Assembly: GCA_902781565.1 (NCBI GenBank)
Contig: CACZJT010000002.1
Coordinates: 1-43,695 of the forward strand
DNA: 43,695 bases
Source: an uncultured Ruminococcus sp.
GTDB taxonomy: Bacteria > Bacillota > Clostridia > Oscillospirales > Ruminococcaceae
Reading direction: 5' to 3'
Below are positions 32,965 through 39,379 of the stretch, piece by piece. A program made the position numbers and the translations under genes. Position 1 is the first letter of the stretch. Each line of letters starts with the position of its first letter. Under the pieces are notes generated by a model that ran no database searches, had not been told where the DNA came from, and worked only from the letters and a program-made list of their open reading frames with translations.

Positions 32965-33633
32965 ATGACAGATCAGGTTAAAAGCAAACAGCGCGTTGCA
33001 GATTACGGCGAGGTGTTCACGGCTGAACGTGAAGTCAAGGCTATGTGCGACCTCGTGAAAGACGAGACGGAGCGCATTGACAGCCGTTTTCTGGAGCCTG
33101 CCTGCGGCGAGGGCGCGTTCTTAGCGGAGATTCTCGCGCGGAAACTTGCCGTTGTCAGGAAGAAATACAAGCGCAGTGTGACCGACTACGAGAAAAATTC
33201 CCTGCTGGCGGTGAGCAGTCTTTACGGGGTGGACATTCTCGCGGACAATGCCGCCGCCTGCCGTGAGCGGCTTTTCGACATCTGGAACGCCGAGTACAAG
33301 GCGGTGTGCGGTAAGGAATGCAGCGATGACGTTCGGCGTTCGGTGCGCTTCGTTCTCAGCCTTAATATTATCTGCGGCAACGGCATTTCTATGCGCCGTG
33401 TTGATGATAATGGGAATGATACCGAAATCCCTATCGTTTTCTCCGAATGGGCATTTATTTCCGATATGAACATTCAGCGAAGCGACTATACCTTCGATGA
33501 GCTTCTGAACGGAGACAGACCCGAGAACGACGATATGCCCGACTGGTTCGGCTGCTTTGAAACTGATGAGGGAACGTTCCTGAAAAAGTATGTTTGTGAC
33601 TACCGTAAACTGGGGGTGACTGATAATGGCTGA
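32965..33633 (+). CDS. N6-adenine DNA methylase-like protein lacking the NPPY motif
   Basis: 222 residues. The N-terminus EVFTAEREVKAMCDLVKDE and motif I FLEPACGEGAFLAEIL (about residues 47-62) are those of class I SAM-dependent N6-adenine methylases, but no NPPY catalytic motif follows. The C-terminal part (ADNAAACRERLFDIWNAEY and onward) looks like the partial domain seen beside Eco57I-like genes in other elements. It may be a SAM-binding subunit or a partner of the following gene. ATG 32965 follows GAGGGATATTT. The next gene overlaps it by 8 bp (TGATAATG), so the two are coupled. Confidence 0.75.
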   Translation: MTDQVKSKQRVADYGEVFTAEREVKAMCDLVKDETERIDSRFLEPACGEGAFLAEILARKLAVVRKKYKRSVTDYEKNSLLAVSSLYGVDILADNAAACRERLFDIWNAEYKAVCGKECSDDVRRSVRFVLSLNIICGNGISMRRVDDNGNDTEIPIVFSEWAFISDMNIQRSDYTFDELLNGDRPENDDMPDWFGCFETDEGTFLKKYVCDYRKLGVTDNG

Positions 33634-34942
33634 AATACTTGAAAAAAGCTATAATCCCGACGTCCTGTCCTGCCTTGCAAATCTGTCTAACGACGAAGTG
33701 TTCACTCCGCCCGGCGTGGCGAACGAAATGCTTGATATGCTCCCGCAGGAGCTTTTCTCCGACCCAAATACTACGTTTTTAGACCCTGCCTGCAAGTCGG
33801 GGGTGTTCCTGCGCGAGATCGCAAAGCGGCTGATAATCGGTCTTGAACCGCTGTTTCCCGACCTTGAAGAAAGGCTTGACCACATTTTCCGCAAACAGCT
33901 TTTCGGCATAGCTATAACCGAGCTGACCTCGCTGATTTCCCGCCGCAGCCTTTATTGCAGCGCCTACCCGAACAGCGATTACTCGATCATTAAGTTTGAT
34001 GACGAAAACGCGGGCGGAAATATCCGCTTTAAGCGCACGCAGCACTCATGGCGCGGCAGTAAATGCGCGTTCTGCGGTGCGTCGGAAAGTCAATACAACC
34101 GTGAGGAATCGCTTGAAACTCACGCTTATGAATGGATACACAAAGTCAAGCCCGAGGAGATCTTTAACATGAAATTCGATGTGATAATTTCTAATCCGCC
34201 GTATCAGCTTTCGGATGGAGGAAACAATGCTAGTGCAACACCTATATATCAGAAATTTGTAGAGAAATCAATTCGATTAAATCCAAATTATATTATAATG
34301 ATCATTCCTTCGAGATGGTATTGCGGTGGTCGCGGGTTAGATGATTTTAGATCAATGATGTTAAATAATTCGCACTTAATGGAACTACATGATTTTAAAA
34401 AATCATCAGACTGTTTCCCAGGTATTAGAAATGGTGGAGGAATATGTTATTTTTTGTGGTCAAAAAACTATTCCTCTAATAACGTTAAAGTATGTGAACA
34501 TAATAATCAAGGGATATACAGAATTGAAACCAGACCCTTTAACGAATTTGGTGGCATTTTCATTCGTGATTCTTTAGTATGTAATATAATAAGAAAAGTC
34601 TTGTCAAAAAAAGAAAAAAGTATGTCAGATCTAGTTTATACTCAAAAACCATTTGGATTCAGAACAAACTTTACAGATTTTGACATCGATGGCGATGTCA
34701 AAATATATACCAAAAAAACAAAAGATGGATTCGCGTATATTAACAGAAGTAGAGTAACAGTTAATGCTGACATAATTAATAAATGGAAACTTGTAACTTC
34801 AAGATCAACATCTGTACCTGAAGAAGATAATGGACAAGTATTAAGAATTTCTCAAACTTTTGTTGTTGAACCAGGTGCTGTTGTAACGGAATCATATGTT
34901 GTTATAGATGTATTTGAGAATAAAACACTAGCATATTGTTGA
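33626..34942 (+). CDS. Eco57I-like N6-adenine methylase, C-terminally truncated
   Basis: 438 residues. Motif I is TTFLDPACKSGVFLREIAKR (about residues 48-67) and the catalytic motif is FDVIISNPPYQLS (about residue 188). Zinc-finger-like cysteines occur in SKCAFCGASE. After NPPY the DNA changes from about 50% GC to strongly AT-rich, so the target-recognition half is of other origin. The end VIDVFENKTLAYC stops abruptly; relatives continue with a further helical segment, and a helicase/restriction gene commonly follows. Here only terminators follow, so this is likely an orphan or crippled modification enzyme. Start ATG 33626 is inside the previous gene's end. Confidence 0.8.
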   Translation: MAEILEKSYNPDVLSCLANLSNDEVFTPPGVANEMLDMLPQELFSDPNTTFLDPACKSGVFLREIAKRLIIGLEPLFPDLEERLDHIFRKQLFGIAITELTSLISRRSLYCSAYPNSDYSIIKFDDENAGGNIRFKRTQHSWRGSKCAFCGASESQYNREESLETHAYEWIHKVKPEEIFNMKFDVIISNPPYQLSDGGNNASATPIYQKFVEKSIRLNPNYIIMIIPSRWYCGGRGLDDFRSMMLNNSHLMELHDFKKSSDCFPGIRNGGGICYFLWSKNYSSNNVKVCEHNNQGIYRIETRPFNEFGGIFIRDSLVCNIIRKVLSKKEKSMSDLVYTQKPFGFRTNFTDFDIDGDVKIYTKKTKDGFAYINRSRVTVNADIINKWKLVTSRSTSVPEEDNGQVLRISQTFVVEPGAVVTESYVVIDVFENKTLAYC

Positions 34943-34987
34943 TATAATTAGCGAACAGTAAAAGACAAATCAGAATAGCGAACCATA

Positions 34988-35038
34988 CAAAGAAGATGTT
35001 TTCCAATAAAACGGAAAACATCTTCTTTGTTTTATTGG
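34988..35038 (+). terminator. Strong terminator with an overlapping alternative hairpin
   Basis: CAAAGAAGATGTTTTCC (34988-35004) and GGAAAACATCTTCTTTG (35013-35029) are a perfect 17-bp stem followed by TTTT. CCAATAAAAC (35003-35012) and GTTTTATTGG (35029-35038) can instead pair across the right arm, so two folds compete. Confidence 0.75.
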
Positions 35039-35045
35039 AACATAA

Positions 35046-35084
35046 ACCGAGGTGTTTTCTTTTGGAAAGCACCTCGGTTTTTTT
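35046..35084 (+). terminator. Second terminator after the methylase locus
   Basis: ACCGAGGTG (35046-35054) pairs with CACCTCGGT (35070-35078), extended by TTTTC/GAAAG pairs, followed by a run of T. Two strong terminators in about 100 bp isolate the methylase locus from the genes at 35105 onward. Confidence 0.8.
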
Positions 35085-35104
35085 GTTTACGGAGTAAAGT
35101 CTAT

Positions 35105-35278
35105 ATGAAAAAATATCAGTTTACGGTAAAGGACGTTGATGATAAAAAAGCTCGTAGGATCATCGGCACATGGAGAGAAAAAGCCAAGCACGGTCAGATC
35201 AAATCTTTCAGCTATAAAAAGCTACCGTCGAGGTATTCCGATGTATTTGATTTGCAAATGACTGTCGCGGAAAAATGA
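35105..35278 (+). CDS. Small ICE protein, unknown function
   Basis: 57 residues, basic: MKKYQFTVKDVDDKKARRII, then WREKAKHGQIKSFSYKKLPS. No recognised family. ATG 35105 follows GGAGTAAAGTCTAT. It overlaps the next gene by 4 bp (ATGA), so it is translationally coupled to the exonuclease. The frame opens further upstream at 35027, but that would run through the terminator. Confidence 0.65.
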   Translation: MKKYQFTVKDVDDKKARRIIGTWREKAKHGQIKSFSYKKLPSRYSDVFDLQMTVAEK

Positions 35279-36276
35279 ACGGCATAACTTCGGAAGGAGC
35301 GGTTACGGTGAAGATACTCAATTCAGACGATTATCCCGAATACAAGACCTCTCGACAATGGGCGAAGCAGGGCTTTCTGCCTATCGAGAGCGCAAAAGGA
35401 ACAGAGCTGTGGGCAAACAGGTATTGTCAAGATAAGTACATATATTTCAGTCCCGATGAAGTCGAAGCAGCAACCGCCGAGCAGTTGTCCGAGTTCTTCC
35501 GACCCGAACGAGAACGCCGCAATGCCAAAGCCAAAATAAGACGTCAGCGAAAGAAAGCTGAACGGCAGGCGGAGATCGAGCATGAACGCAGGCAAGAGCA
35601 GCAGGAGATCATCAATAATGCTGTAAAACCCTATTTAGCAAGGATATTTGAGTTACAAAAGATCATCAAGGCTATTTCCGCAGCCAATGCGCCGAGCCAT
35701 AGTGAGAGCAAAACCCTTGTGATCGACACCGAAACGACGGGACTTGACACCGAAAAGGATGAGCTGCTGCAAGTATCAATCATAGACAGCGACGGAAACG
35801 CCTTATTTAACAGCTATTTCAAGCCTTGCTCCAAGTCATGGGTGGAAGCTCAACGTGTGAACGGTATCAGCCCCGAAATGGTGCAGAACGCCCCGACCAT
35901 ATCGGAGAAAATCGCAGAAATCAATGAAATTATGTACAGAGCCGACAAAATAATCGGATATAATACTTATTTCGACATTAATTTTCTCAGTAATAATGGT
36001 CTTATTCTTTCGGAAAACGTCGAAATCGTGGACGTTATGGAGCTGTTCGCCCCGATTTATGGGGAATGGAGCGACTATTACGGCAGCTACAAGTGGCAGA
36101 AACTCACTACCGCCGCCGAGTATTGCGGCTACGATTGGAACAGCCGTCCCGAAGGAGCTCATAATAGTCTCGCAGATTGCTATGCAACCTATCATGTTTA
36201 CCGCACGATACAAAAACAGAGCCTCCTACCCCGCGCCGACGCGGGCTCGGACGAGCTGACAGCATTCAATGGTTAA
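35275..36276 (+). CDS. DnaQ-like 3'-5' exonuclease (DEDDh)
   Basis: 333 residues. The N-terminal ~130 residues contain a very charged helical stretch (KAKIRRQRKKAERQAEIEHE). The exonuclease domain starts with LVIDTETTGLDTEKDELLQV (motif I), then RVNGISPEMVQ, GYNTYFDINFL (motif II) and AHNSLADCYATYHVY (motif III with H and D), the full DEDDh set of DNA polymerase III epsilon-type enzymes. Stand-alone versions are common in conjugative elements, presumably for element replication or repair; the role here is inference. ATG 35275 overlaps the previous stop. The 104 bp after it contain no gene I can support. Confidence 0.88.
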   Translation: MNGITSEGAVTVKILNSDDYPEYKTSRQWAKQGFLPIESAKGTELWANRYCQDKYIYFSPDEVEAATAEQLSEFFRPERERRNAKAKIRRQRKKAERQAEIEHERRQEQQEIINNAVKPYLARIFELQKIIKAISAANAPSHSESKTLVIDTETTGLDTEKDELLQVSIIDSDGNALFNSYFKPCSKSWVEAQRVNGISPEMVQNAPTISEKIAEINEIMYRADKIIGYNTYFDINFLSNNGLILSENVEIVDVMELFAPIYGEWSDYYGSYKWQKLTTAAEYCGYDWNSRPEGAHNSLADCYATYHVYRTIQKQSLLPRADAGSDELTAFNG

Positions 36277-36380
36277 ATTACCCCTGTCAGCCTGTCAAGC
36301 GCTCCTGCACCGCGCAGACGCGGCGTGAGAGGGGCACAATAAAGCATTATTTTTTAAAAAAGACAGAACGGAGAATAATT

Positions 36381-36737
36381 ATGACTGTTACAAGCAATTA
36401 TGTTGACAACATCAAGGAGCTGCTTGATCGGGATATGGTGGCTGTGCCAAAGGAGATCGTCTGCGCCGAGGTCTACGAGGAGAGCAAGCTGATGTTTGCG
36501 GTGCTCTTTACCGCGGCGGCAGAGGAATTGAGAAATGAAAAAATGCTGATATACAAGCTGAAACAGCATATGAAGTTTATGCTTGCAGAGATGTCGGACT
36601 ACGATGTACGTGCCGAATGCTGCTGTTCGGCTTCAAAGGTCGGTATCGTAAGGCACGAAGTCAAAGAGCTGATAGACACGGTGGATATGCGCCGCTGTCT
36701 GAATGAAAGCGAGGAAAACAATGAGCTACGAAATTAA
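36381..36737 (+). CDS. Uncharacterised helical ICE protein
   Basis: 118 residues, mostly helical and acidic, with a cysteine group (RAECCCSASKVG) and the segment RNEKMLIYKLKQHMKFMLAE. I know no family. ATG 36381 follows ACGGAGAATAATT. Its end overlaps the rep gene start by 17 bp, and the rep ribosome site (GAGGAA) lies inside it, so the two are coupled. An involvement in replication control is possible from position alone. Confidence 0.65.
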   Translation: MTVTSNYVDNIKELLDRDMVAVPKEIVCAEVYEESKLMFAVLFTAAAEELRNEKMLIYKLKQHMKFMLAEMSDYDVRAECCCSASKVGIVRHEVKELIDTVDMRRCLNESEENNELRN

Positions 36738-37833
36738 CAGCATATTGCAGCTGATGAACCCAAGTAACACGATGTCTGTGAACAGATACCTCGCTCATGC
36801 TATGGGAATGTGCGAAACGATGATCTATTCCGCGCTCATCTCAAAGTTTACATATTACGCGAGTAACGGGCAGACTGACGAGGAAGGTTGGTTCTTTTCC
36901 ACCGAATACGATTTACAGGAAAGCACTACCTACGGCGAAAGGCAGCAAAGGGTCGGCATAAAGCACCTTATCGAGAACGGTCTTATCGAGTGCAAGCGAT
37001 TCGGAATGCCCGCAAGAAGGTATTTTCGTGTGCTCAACAACACCGAGAGGATCTCGGAGCTGATCTCCGAGGGAATGCAGATCGCAAATGAGCTTATCGA
37101 AAAGGGCAGGGAGAGAAACGCAAAGAAGTCGCAGCAGCGAAGCGAGCGAATAGAAAAGTCGAAGACAGAAAGTGTTGAAAACAGCGAAACGTCCTGTTCC
37201 GACATTTTGCAGGAACAAGTTCCCGCAGCTTCCCTGTTCCTGCAAAATGACGGAACAGGTTCCTGCAAAAGTGCGGAACAAGTTCCTGCGAAAACGCGGA
37301 ACACCACTTCTATTAAACTTAATCTAAATAAACTTAATCTAAATAAAACTGATGGATTGATAGATACGCGCGTACACGCGCACACACGCGCGCGCGAAGC
37401 GCCGAATATCACACCCGAGGAAAGAGAGCTTGCAAAACGTGAAGCTGCCGAGAAGCAGATCAAAGAAAATATCGAATACGACTGGTTTGCGGAGATGTAT
37501 GAGTTTTACCCTCAGAAAGTCAATGGCAGTATGGAAGAGCTTGATGATATTGTCGGGATAATGGTCGATGTAGTCTGCTGCAAAGAACAGTTTATCCGCG
37601 TCGGGAAAACCGATATCCCGAAAAAAACAGTGACAGAACGTTTCATGAAAATCACTGAGGGACACATAAACTACATTTTCGACAACCTCGAAGCAGTAAG
37701 ACCTAAGATCAGAGACCAACGAGCCTATTACATCACCGCGCTGTATAACGCGGTCGTGACATACAACAGCAGCATACAAGCCGATATCAGACACGATATG
37801 CCGATAACGGCATGGAAAGGAGCCAAAAAATGA
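36721..37833 (+). CDS. Replication initiator, RepA_N-like N-terminus with DUF6017-like C-terminus
   Basis: 370 residues. The N-terminal ~110 residues form a winged-helix region (CETMIYSALISKFTYYASNG, QQRVGIKHLIENGLIECKRF) like the initiator domain of RepA_N-type plasmids and Tn1549-like elements. A linker (about residues 130-215) is rich in Ser/Glu/Gln and is encoded by iteron-like DNA; then comes a helical C-terminal region of the DUF6017 type (DWFAEMYEFYPQKVNGSMEE, HINYIFDNLEAVRPKIRDQR). RepA_N initiators are known to carry their origin in the rep coding region. ATG 36721 has GAGGAA upstream. It probably supports replication of the excised circle. Confidence 0.75.
   Translation: MSYEINSILQLMNPSNTMSVNRYLAHAMGMCETMIYSALISKFTYYASNGQTDEEGWFFSTEYDLQESTTYGERQQRVGIKHLIENGLIECKRFGMPARRYFRVLNNTERISELISEGMQIANELIEKGRERNAKKSQQRSERIEKSKTESVENSETSCSDILQEQVPAASLFLQNDGTGSCKSAEQVPAKTRNTTSIKLNLNKLNLNKTDGLIDTRVHAHTRAREAPNITPEERELAKREAAEKQIKENIEYDWFAEMYEFYPQKVNGSMEELDDIVGIMVDVVCCKEQFIRVGKTDIPKKTVTERFMKITEGHINYIFDNLEAVRPKIRDQRAYYITALYNAVVTYNSSIQADIRHDMPITAWKGAKK
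37193..37302 (+). repeat. Iteron-like repeats inside the rep gene
   Basis: GGAACARGTTCC occurs at 37212-37223, 37252-37263 and 37275-37286, with a half copy GGAAC at 37298 and CTGTTCC at 37193 and 37233. Two full 23-bp units lie head to tail (37252-37274, 37275-37297). Each core is itself an inverted repeat (GGAAC/GTTCC). Confidence 0.7.
37315..37344 (+). repeat. AT-rich 15-bp tandem repeat, candidate unwinding element
   Basis: AAACTTAATCTAAAT is repeated exactly at 37315-37329 and 37330-37344. It lies 13 bp after the last iteron half-site and in frame encodes repeated KLNLN. Confidence 0.65.
37364..37396 (+). repeat. 33-bp alternating purine-pyrimidine tract
   Basis: An unbroken R-Y alternation from 37364 to 37396, mostly CG and CA steps, the classic sequence type that can form Z-DNA. 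It encodes DTRVHAHTRAR in the initiator. Confidence 0.7.
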
Positions 37834-38489
37834 ATAACGCAGCTGAAAAGAAAGACCTGTTTGACACCGAGCTGTTCAAGCAGACAAAAGTAACGACACT
37901 TGACGAGCTTGAGAATTTTTATGCTCGGCTCGAAAAATTGCTGTCAGCCGAGGGGGAGGACGTTTGGTTTTACGACCTCTATGCGGCTATGGCGCAGAAA
38001 AACGCGGATTTTCTTGCCAATTACGGCAAGACCGAGGAGGAGATCAATGCTCTCATCGCGGAGGAAGGCTTTGACGAATGCTCGGAGCCGTATGTGAAGC
38101 TGTGCAGAGAGCTGGGGGAGAGATACGAGAACATAGGCGATCATTACTCCAAGCACCTCTTTTCCATTTGCCGAAGCAATTCCAATGAAGCGGCAGAAAA
38201 AGACATATCCGATTTCGTGACAAGGTTCTCGTTGCTTGTTTCCGAAGCGGAAACGACGGACGAGCCCTGTGTGTCAGTGGCAGGAAAGGCTGTGCCTTAT
38301 CGCTGGGTCAGACAGCGTTTCGCGGAGTTTGATGCTGACGCATGGAAGCGGGTATATCGGAAATATTGCGAGGAATGGTCGCCTGCGAAAACAGCGGAAA
38401 GCAAGATAAGATATATCCCCGAGTATTCCGCAGGGGATAAAATGCTTGCATATTATCTGCTTGATTTCTGGTATGAAAGAACAGTCTGA
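37830..38489 (+). CDS. Uncharacterised acidic ICE protein
   Basis: 219 residues, helical and acidic, no signal or membrane segment: LFKQTKVTTLDELENFYARL near the start and AESKIRYIPEYSAGDKMLAY near the end. I recognise no family. ATG 37830 overlaps the rep stop (ATGA) and follows AAAGGAG in the rep end, so it is coupled to the initiator. It is followed by an 84-bp gap with an 11-bp-arm palindrome. Confidence 0.65.
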   Translation: MNNAAEKKDLFDTELFKQTKVTTLDELENFYARLEKLLSAEGEDVWFYDLYAAMAQKNADFLANYGKTEEEINALIAEEGFDECSEPYVKLCRELGERYENIGDHYSKHLFSICRSNSNEAAEKDISDFVTRFSLLVSEAETTDEPCVSVAGKAVPYRWVRQRFAEFDADAWKRVYRKYCEEWSPAKTAESKIRYIPEYSAGDKMLAYYLLDFWYERTV

Positions 38490-38519
38490 ACCCGATTTTT
38501 TCTTTTCAAACAGCCTTTA

Positions 38520-38544
38520 ACTTTGTACCCGACGGGTACAAAGT
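38520..38544. repeat. 25-bp near-perfect palindrome between ICE genes
   Basis: ACTTTGTACCC (38520-38530) and GGGTACAAAGT (38534-38544) are exact complements around GAC. No T-run follows, so an operator or processing site is more likely than a terminator. Confidence 0.6.
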
Positions 38545-38573
38545 CGGAAAAATAAACACACGGAGGTATTTCT

Positions 38574-38873
38574 ATGAATCAGTCAATAGTCACACAGGTC
38601 AGGGAGATCGTCAATTACAGCGGGTTGAGCGTGATACAGCTTCTGCCCTTTACGTCGAACGTCGCGGTCGGCGAAACGAACACGGTATGGGTAGTCGCGG
38701 GCTTTCCGAAGGCTGCCACGCCGCCCTCCGATGAACCGAGCATAGATGAGCTCATACAGCTCGGCATATATCGTTCGGAAGCGCAGGCAGAGGAAACGGT
38801 CGATAAGCTCATAAACTGGCTCGAACGCGGCAATCAGCCCGTTTTCAGAATGCCCGACGGAGATGAAGAATAA
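38574..38873 (+). CDS. Small uncharacterised ICE protein
   Basis: 99 residues: MNQSIVTQVREIVNYSGLSV, a hydrophobic beta segment (VWVVAGFPKAA) and an acidic C-terminal helix (EAQAEETVDKLINWLERG). No family recognised. ATG 38574 follows CACGGAGGTATTTCT. Its end (TAATG) overlaps the start of pcfB, so it leads a translationally coupled run of small protein, PcfB, VirD4 and Maff2. The palindrome at 38520-38544 is 30 bp upstream and may control the run. Confidence 0.65.
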   Translation: MNQSIVTQVREIVNYSGLSVIQLLPFTSNVAVGETNTVWVVAGFPKAATPPSDEPSIDELIQLGIYRSEAQAEETVDKLINWLERGNQPVFRMPDGDEE

Positions 38874-39379
38874 TGGCAAACGAGATAGTCTCGGCGAAAA
38901 AATGCCTTACTCTGACCGTGCAGACAGTGAAAATGACTTCGGAGCTGCTGAAAGACATGATGGCGCAGTATGTTTCAAATCTCACCACCCATGAACATCG
39001 CGTAGGCAGAACCAGTGTCGGCAAGCTCTCCCGCAGTGGAGCAAAGCTCGACAGTATCGAGATCACAGATAACAACATCAAGGATTTTGAACGGGTAGCA
39101 AGACAGTACGATGTTGATTATGCCCTGAAGCGCGACAAAAGTACCGAACCGCCGACATATCACGTTATCTTTCAGACAGCTAAGGCTGACAGCTTCAAGC
39201 GGGCGTTTTCAGAGTATGCGGAGCTTAAAGGCAGCGAGATCGAAAAAGCGGAACGGGCAAAGCCCACGCCCGAGCAGTACAAAAAGCTCGTCAAGGCTGT
39301 CAATGACAGGAATGAACAGCGGCAGCGCAGCGAAAAGGTGCTTGAACGCTCTCACAAGAAGCAGGAGCCGAGCATATGA
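38873..39379 (+). CDS. pcfB: PcfB/DUF3801 family conjugation protein
   Basis: 168 residues with the DUF3801 pattern: TSELLKDMMAQYVSNL, GRTSVGKLSRSGAKLDSIEI, DFERVARQYDVDYALKRDKS, and a basic Lys/Arg-rich tail. PcfB-type proteins bind the coupling protein and help bring the relaxosome to the transfer channel. ATG 38873 overlaps the previous stop, and the gene overlaps virD4 by 4 bp (ATGA). This PcfB-PcfC pairing is standard in Tn1549-type and pCF10-type systems. Confidence 0.85.
   Translation: MANEIVSAKKCLTLTVQTVKMTSELLKDMMAQYVSNLTTHEHRVGRTSVGKLSRSGAKLDSIEITDNNIKDFERVARQYDVDYALKRDKSTEPPTYHVIFQTAKADSFKRAFSEYAELKGSEIEKAERAKPTPEQYKKLVKAVNDRNEQRQRSEKVLERSHKKQEPSI

Noticed and set aside
37193..37302. 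CRISPR-like short repeats
   Set aside because: Repeats are inside a coding gene, have no spacer-length unique sequences between them and no cas gene is near; the iteron reading fits better.
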